Shown: positions 24,012 to 27,320 of the stretch, one piece after another
How positions within the stretch are numbered: the stretch's first letter is position 1
Layout: the number at the start of each line of letters is the position of its first letter
The notes under the pieces: generated by a model
Database searches by the model: none
What the model was told of the DNA's origin: nothing
Seen by the model: only the letters and a program-made list of their open reading frames with translations
Origin: CAYSLA01 sp964431685
GTDB lineage: Bacteria; Armatimonadota; UBA5829
DNA: 27,320 nucleotides
Assembly (NCBI GenBank): GCA_964431685.1
Contig: CAYSLA010000032.1
Span: 1 to 27,320 of the forward strand
Reading direction: 5' to 3'
Made by a program: the position numbers and the translations under genes

Positions 24012-25409
24012 ATGACTGGAAAGACTTACTATATCGACCCTCAGACCGGCGACGATTCGAATGATGGACTGACACCGTCCCGTCCTCTCAAGACCCGTGG
24101 CAATCGCGAGTTTGTGGGGGGCGACACTGTGCTGTTCAAGCGCGGCAGTGTCATCCGAGATGTGCTGCAAACGTGCAGCGGTGAGGCAGGGGCGCCAGTC
24201 ACCTATGGAGCTTACGGCGAAGGTGAAAAACCGGTGTTCATGGGCTCGGTGTCAGCGGGCGACGCCGACAGATGGGTGGAGGATCGGCCGTCGGTCTGGC
24301 GCTTTACCGGAACACTGGAAAGCGAGGTGTGCAACCTCATCTTCAACAAAGGCGAATCGTGCGGCATCCTGCGGTGGCAACTCGAGGATCTTCAACAACC
24401 GGGCGACTGGCACTATACCGGCATCGGCCGCAGTTCCGGGGTCGGAGGCGCGGGCGGGGAATATGCTGCGGATAGCGAACTGTATCTCTTCGCCGAGGAC
24501 AACCCGGGGCGGGCCTGGTGTGACATCGAATGCGTTCTTTGGGGACAGCGAAGGCTGGTCGGCGGACAGAGGCATATCATTCTGGAGAACCTCGGTTTTT
24601 GGAACTCTGGTGTGCACGGCTATCACGAGTATGATGCCCACGATGTGGTGATTCGCGGCTGCGATTTCCGGTTCATCGGTGGCGCGGTCTGGAGCCGTAA
24701 GCAGCGCATTCGGTTTGGCAATGCTGTTGAGTTCTGGGACGGCGCATGCGACGTTACGGTCGAAGGCTGTCTCTTCGACAACATCTACGACGCTGCCGTG
24801 ACACACCAGGGCGGCCAGACCGTGAACGTCCCAGAGCGGGTCCATTTCCGTAACAACCTGTTTGTCGACTGTGGGCTGGCGGCCTACGAATGCCGGGAGC
24901 CCTCAAGAGACATATACTTTGAAAACAACACGTGCATCAACTCGGGAGGCGGTTTCAGTATGCAGGGAGAGATGCCGCCTCGCCAGTCCGATCCCTACCC
25001 GCAGCCGGTTGGCTATCACGTATACATCTGGATGATCGACACGGGCACGCAACCCGGCAACGTCCATATCCGAAACAACATATTCTGCAATAGTTGCGGG
25101 GCGGCGATCAGCGCCGTCATTGACCCTGCGGACGCGGACAAGTTCGTCCTCGACCATAACTGCTACTGGCAAACGACTGGCGAACTACTGATCCAGTTCA
25201 GCCGGCTCGCGCCGGGGAAGACCTGGGCGGAGGCGCTGGAGTCTATGGTGTCGAGCGGAGTCCTACCGATCCGCGAAGAGGAATCCTACAGCCCGTCGGA
25301 GTTCGCTCGCTACCAGGCGGAATCCGGGCAGGACAAGAACAGCCGGGTGGAGAAGCCGCAGTTGGCTGATGAGGCAGGCCCCGGTGGTGTTTCGGGATTT
25401 GAATGCTAA
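24012..25409 (+). CDS. Right-handed parallel beta-helix protein (polysaccharide lyase-like fold)
   Basis: A 465-residue protein with ACAGGAG before ATG at 24012. It opens 'KTYYIDPQTGDDSNDGLTPS' and 'GGDTVLFKRGSVIRD', followed by 'GAPVTYGAYGEGEKPVF', the usual entry into beta-helix proteins. Repeated coil motifs follow: 'VIRGCDFRFIG', 'VTVEGCLFDNIYDAAV', 'VHFRNNLFVDCG', 'IYFENNTCINSGGG', 'VHIRNNIFCNSCG'. The fold serves pectate lyases, rhamnogalacturonases and epimerases; catalytic residues cannot be placed. No signal peptide is seen. The last residues 'VSGFEC' and the stop are encoded by the left arm of a palindromic repeat (25388-25455), so the native C-terminus was probably changed by its insertion. 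Confidence 0.82.
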   Translation: MTGKTYYIDPQTGDDSNDGLTPSRPLKTRGNREFVGGDTVLFKRGSVIRDVLQTCSGEAGAPVTYGAYGEGEKPVFMGSVSAGDADRWVEDRPSVWRFTGTLESEVCNLIFNKGESCGILRWQLEDLQQPGDWHYTGIGRSSGVGGAGGEYAADSELYLFAEDNPGRAWCDIECVLWGQRRLVGGQRHIILENLGFWNSGVHGYHEYDAHDVVIRGCDFRFIGGAVWSRKQRIRFGNAVEFWDGACDVTVEGCLFDNIYDAAVTHQGGQTVNVPERVHFRNNLFVDCGLAAYECREPSRDIYFENNTCINSGGGFSMQGEMPPRQSDPYPQPVGYHVYIWMIDTGTQPGNVHIRNNIFCNSCGAAISAVIDPADADKFVLDHNCYWQTTGELLIQFSRLAPGKTWAEALESMVSSGVLPIREEESYSPSEFARYQAESGQDKNSRVEKPQLADEAGPGGVSGFEC

Positions 25410-25455
25410 GGGGAGGCGGAGCCTCAGCCCCGCCATAAATGGAAATCCCGAAACA
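25388..25455. repeat. TTTCGGGA-family palindrome overlapping the beta-helix gene end
   Basis: Perfect 13-bp arms TGTTTCGGGATTT (25388-25400) and AAATCCCGAAACA (25443-25455) with an inner GAGGC/GCCTC hairpin. Same design as 17070-17118: identical TGTTTCGGGA outer arm and a variable inner stem. The stop codon of the beta-helix gene lies inside it. It may also act as a terminator. Confidence 0.75.
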
Positions 25456-25527
25456 TGGCAACGCAGGAATATACGGTCGCGATGTCGAACTAAGGAGAGT
25501 GCAGTCCAGAACGGGAGGCGATGGCGG

Positions 25528-25839
25528 ATGAGCCCGCGTTTAGAGCTTGATATGGGAAAGCTGACGGATTTCTGCCGGCGGTGGGGTGTCCGTGAATTGG
25601 CGCTGTTCGGCTCGGTCCTGAGGGAAGACTTCCGCCCGGATAGCGACATAGACGTACTTGTTGCGTTCTCACCGGATGCGCGCACGGACTTGTTCGATCT
25701 GGTCGATATGGAAGACGAGGTTTCGGTCATTTTCGGGCGGAGTGTCGACCTGGTTTGCCGGGAAGGCATCAAGCGCAGCCACAACTACATCCGCAGAAAG
25801 GCTATCCTGAGCACTGCAGAGGTTCTCTATGCAGCGTGA
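25528..25839 (+). CDS. MNT-type minimal nucleotidyltransferase (antitoxin family)
   Basis: A 103-residue protein, normal for the MntA-like family, with GGGAGG 9 nt before ATG at 25528. The polymerase-beta-like active site 'LFGSVLREDFRPDSDIDVLVAF' contains GS-x-DxD, with a third acidic strand near 'RSVDLVCREG'. MNT proteins usually pair with a HEPN (DUF86) RNase toxin and neutralise it by adenylylating the toxin. The typical partner start overlaps this gene's end (ATG at 25829) but the partner is truncated, leaving an orphan antitoxin. 'KRSHNYIRRKAILSTAEVLY' is the usual C-terminal end. Confidence 0.9.
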   Translation: MSPRLELDMGKLTDFCRRWGVRELALFGSVLREDFRPDSDIDVLVAFSPDARTDLFDLVDMEDEVSVIFGRSVDLVCREGIKRSHNYIRRKAILSTAEVLYAA

Positions 25840-25966
25840 CATCGCGTGTCTGAACCTAGGCAAACATCGTTCCACTTCATCGGCTTACCCTGCTCTAGCG
25901 CGCTATCCTCTTCGCAGTCGCGTCAGTAAGTGTTATGGGCAGGATACACGAGTCCGGCCACTTTGA
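25829..25966 (+). pseudogene. Remnant of a HEPN/DUF86 toxin gene
   Basis: A 45-codon frame starting at ATG 25829, overlapping the MNT stop by 11 nt as intact MNT-HEPN pairs often do. Its first residues 'MQRDIACL' match the usual DUF86 opening (MxRDxxYL), but the rest ('NLGKHRSTSSAYPALARYP') has no HEPN character, and no RxxxxH motif is present. A deletion just after the first eight codons is the simplest explanation. Confidence 0.55.
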
Positions 25967-25997
25967 AAACTGGAAGAATGAAATGGCCGCCAGTTTT
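25966..25997. promoter_or_regulatory. Inverted repeat upstream of the NYN gene
   Basis: AAAACTGG (25966-25973) and CCAGTTTT (25990-25997) are perfect 8-bp arms with a 16-nt centre, 57 nt before the NYN start. It may be an operator or weak hairpin; I see no convincing -35/-10 pair around it. The rest of 25840-26053 holds only the HEPN remnant. Confidence 0.3.
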
Positions 25998-26053
25998 GAC
26001 AGAACCTGATATACGGATCCAAACGCGAACAAACATAAGGAAGAGGTGAACTG

Positions 26054-27298
26054 ATGTCTGAAGCCGGAAGTGAGAGGCTGGCCTTGTTCATAGATGTGGA
26101 AAACTTGCAGATCGAGGCGGAAAAAGCGGCCTTGGTTTTCCGCTTGGAGCCGTTGATCGAACGCGCCCGCGAGTCCGGAATTCTGAGTTTCGCTCGTGGA
26201 TACGCGGACTGGACTCAGCCTAACATGGGTCGACTGGTGCCGCACTTCCAGGCGAATGCCGTGCAGATGGATCAACTCTCCACCGCGCGTGGCAAGAACA
26301 CTGCAGATATGCAACTAGCGTTGGATGCACTGGAGATGTGTTTGCAGGCGGCGAGGCCTGATGTTGTGATGGTGGTTGGAGGGGACCGAGACTTTGTTCC
26401 CCTTGTCCAGAAGCTCAAGAGGTACGGCATTCGTGTCGTCGGTGTTGGCATTGAGGGTAGTTCCAGTAGATGCTTGGCCAATGTCTGCGATGAGTACCTA
26501 TTCTACGAGTACCTCGTTCGTCCCGAGAACGGTGACGGAGGTACGGACATCGTCGATAGTGGCGGCCACGTCCAAGAACACGCTCCCGGCAATAGTCCGC
26601 AGGTTCCATCGAGCCTGGCTACGGCGTTCAATCTGCTAGTAAGGGCAATAAACGCTGCTGAGCGCACCGGTTATCAGGCGAAGGGATCAAATACGAATCT
26701 TTTAATGCGCCGTCTGGATCCAACATTCGACCCAAACGTACTAGGCTGCAGCAGTTTCAAGGGATTTGTAATGGAAGCACAATCTCAGGGGTATGTAGAC
26801 ATCGAAGAACACGAGGGTTCAGACTTTGTGCTCGTTGCGAAGGTTGAACCGAGGGCCCAGGGATTCGTACCACATGTGTCCGTCGAGCCCTATTCCTACG
26901 GCACCGAAGAAGAGGCAATCGAAAGCTATAGGCGCATACTCTTTGAGGTCAAGAGAGTACCTGTAGTACCTTGGGCTCAGCGCGAGTTCCTGGTGCGGTC
27001 GCTTTGGCAGTATCTTTCGAACTCCAGCAATGGCTTGACCATAAACGAGATGAACGATATGCTCCGAGAGACGGCTGAAGACAAAGGCTTTGCATTGCCG
27101 GCCAGGGCATTGCAGAAGCTAACGCATACGCTGAATATCGGAAACCTCTTTGCGCGGAATGGTAAAGCCGCATATGAACCGGATATGACTTGGACCCGAG
27201 TCACCGCGTCCACAGATATAGATACAGCGCTCGATCGAATGCATGCAACATACCTTGCCAGCATACTAGTGTATCGTCCCCTTAGTTATATGATATAA
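26054..27298 (+). CDS. NYN domain protein with OST-HTH/LOTUS domain
   Basis: A 414-residue protein with GGAAGAGG before ATG at 26054. Residues about 8-150 form a PIN-like NYN domain: 'LALFIDVENLQIE' supplies the first Asp and Asn, 'KNTADMQLALDALEM' the middle Asp, and 'DVVMVVGGDRDFVPLVQKLK' the 'GDxDF' acidic motif. NYN domains are usually metal-dependent RNases. Residues about 187-265 ('FNLLVRAINAAERTGYQAKGSN' through 'GYVDIEEHEGSDFVLV') fit an OST-HTH/LOTUS domain, known to bind RNA, especially G-rich or quadruplex RNA. A further winged-helix-like segment at about 295-390 ('SNGLTINEMNDMLRE', 'LTHTLNIGNLF') may be a second LOTUS copy. Role inferred: an RNA-processing or RNA-surveillance enzyme. 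Stop TAA at 27296-27298. Confidence 0.88.
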   Translation: MSEAGSERLALFIDVENLQIEAEKAALVFRLEPLIERARESGILSFARGYADWTQPNMGRLVPHFQANAVQMDQLSTARGKNTADMQLALDALEMCLQAARPDVVMVVGGDRDFVPLVQKLKRYGIRVVGVGIEGSSSRCLANVCDEYLFYEYLVRPENGDGGTDIVDSGGHVQEHAPGNSPQVPSSLATAFNLLVRAINAAERTGYQAKGSNTNLLMRRLDPTFDPNVLGCSSFKGFVMEAQSQGYVDIEEHEGSDFVLVAKVEPRAQGFVPHVSVEPYSYGTEEEAIESYRRILFEVKRVPVVPWAQREFLVRSLWQYLSNSSNGLTINEMNDMLRETAEDKGFALPARALQKLTHTLNIGNLFARNGKAAYEPDMTWTRVTASTDIDTALDRMHATYLASILVYRPLSYMI

Positions 27299-27316
27299 TA
27301 GTAGCATCTTTGGAGG
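27291..27316 (+). promoter_or_regulatory. Extended -10 promoter and ribosome site of the next gene
   Basis: TGATATAAT (27291-27299) is a perfect extended -10 (TGn-TATAAT) overlapping the NYN stop codon; the -35 position is poor, as tolerated for this class. GGAGG at 27312-27316 would be the ribosome site of a gene starting just past the right edge, giving a very short leader. Confidence 0.5.
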
Positions 27317-27320
27317 TGCT

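Noticed and set aside
25895..26314. 139-codon minus-strand open frame upstream of and into the NYN gene
   Set aside because: Antisense to the conserved NYN start, no ribosome site or motif.
1..27320. tRNA, rRNA, insertion sequences, integrase or attachment sites
   Set aside because: None seen by eye: no transposase or integrase motifs in any frame and no cloverleaf with a T-loop GTTCGA-type core in a credible setting; a covariance search would be needed to exclude a tRNA fully.

Overview
This is an ordinary-looking chromosomal stretch of a GC-rich, probably diderm bacterium. The diderm inference rests on a TolC-type outer-membrane factor encoded next to MacA- and MacB-type genes. Other clues are L27 starting directly with MAHKKG (no cleavable Firmicutes-type N-extension), frequent GTG/TTG starts, the gene order B12-type radical SAM / DUF2344 / rng / rplU / rpmA, a GH95-like enzyme, 'YYIDPQTGDDSNDG'-type beta-helix proteins, and many dispersed palindromic repeats. 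Together these suggest an Armatimonadota-like or other deep-branching lineage, but that is inference. The run of exactly 100 N at 13593-13692 shows that this is a draft scaffold.

Layout. (1) 1-3188, minus: a carbohydrate operon of a TIM-barrel amidohydrolase followed by a GH95-like glycosidase that runs off the left edge and carries a GC-rich hairpin inside its reading frame. (2) 3267-4465, minus: a class II Fic enzyme with a sigma70-like promoter and a cluster of helically phased repeats likely to be its operator. (3) 4530-10191, minus: a complete tripartite efflux/ABC operon, MarR regulator - TolC-like channel - MacA-like adaptor - ATPase - MacB-type permease, with 11-nt gene overlaps and a consensus promoter overlapped by a small palindrome. 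(4) 10201-11446: a repeat island and a lone COG1119-type ABC ATPase. (5) 11478-17118, plus: a housekeeping operon from a near-consensus promoter. The radical SAM protein and DUF2344 protein appear to be one fused gene whose linker is made of in-frame 72-bp repeats interrupted by the assembly gap. RNase G, then L21 and L27 with their own promoter and structured leader, follow. (6) 17126-21470, minus: a four-gene unit of NarL-type response regulator, membrane/GAF histidine kinase, a frameshifted ORF6N gene, and a 13-repeat ankyrin protein. (7) 21665-25455, plus: a polysaccharide locus with a deletion remnant of a beta-helix gene, a large glycoside hydrolase of no family I can name, and an intact beta-helix protein. 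(8) 25528-27316, plus: an orphan MNT-type nucleotidyltransferase antitoxin with only the first codons of its HEPN partner left, then a NYN-LOTUS RNA-binding/nuclease protein and a promoter for the next gene.

The recurring theme is dispersed palindromic repeats that have invaded or touch coding sequence. A hairpin lies in the GH95-like gene, 24-residue repeats form a protein linker in the radical SAM/DUF2344 gene, and a TTTCGGGA palindrome supplies the last codons of the beta-helix gene. Gene decay is also visible at three loci (ORF6N, beta-helix remnant, HEPN remnant). I found no CRISPR array, rRNA, tRNA, insertion sequence or obvious prophage. The most unusual items are the repeat-linked fusion protein and the response regulator/kinase/ORF6N/ankyrin unit. 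I do not see a clearly new defence or biosynthetic system.
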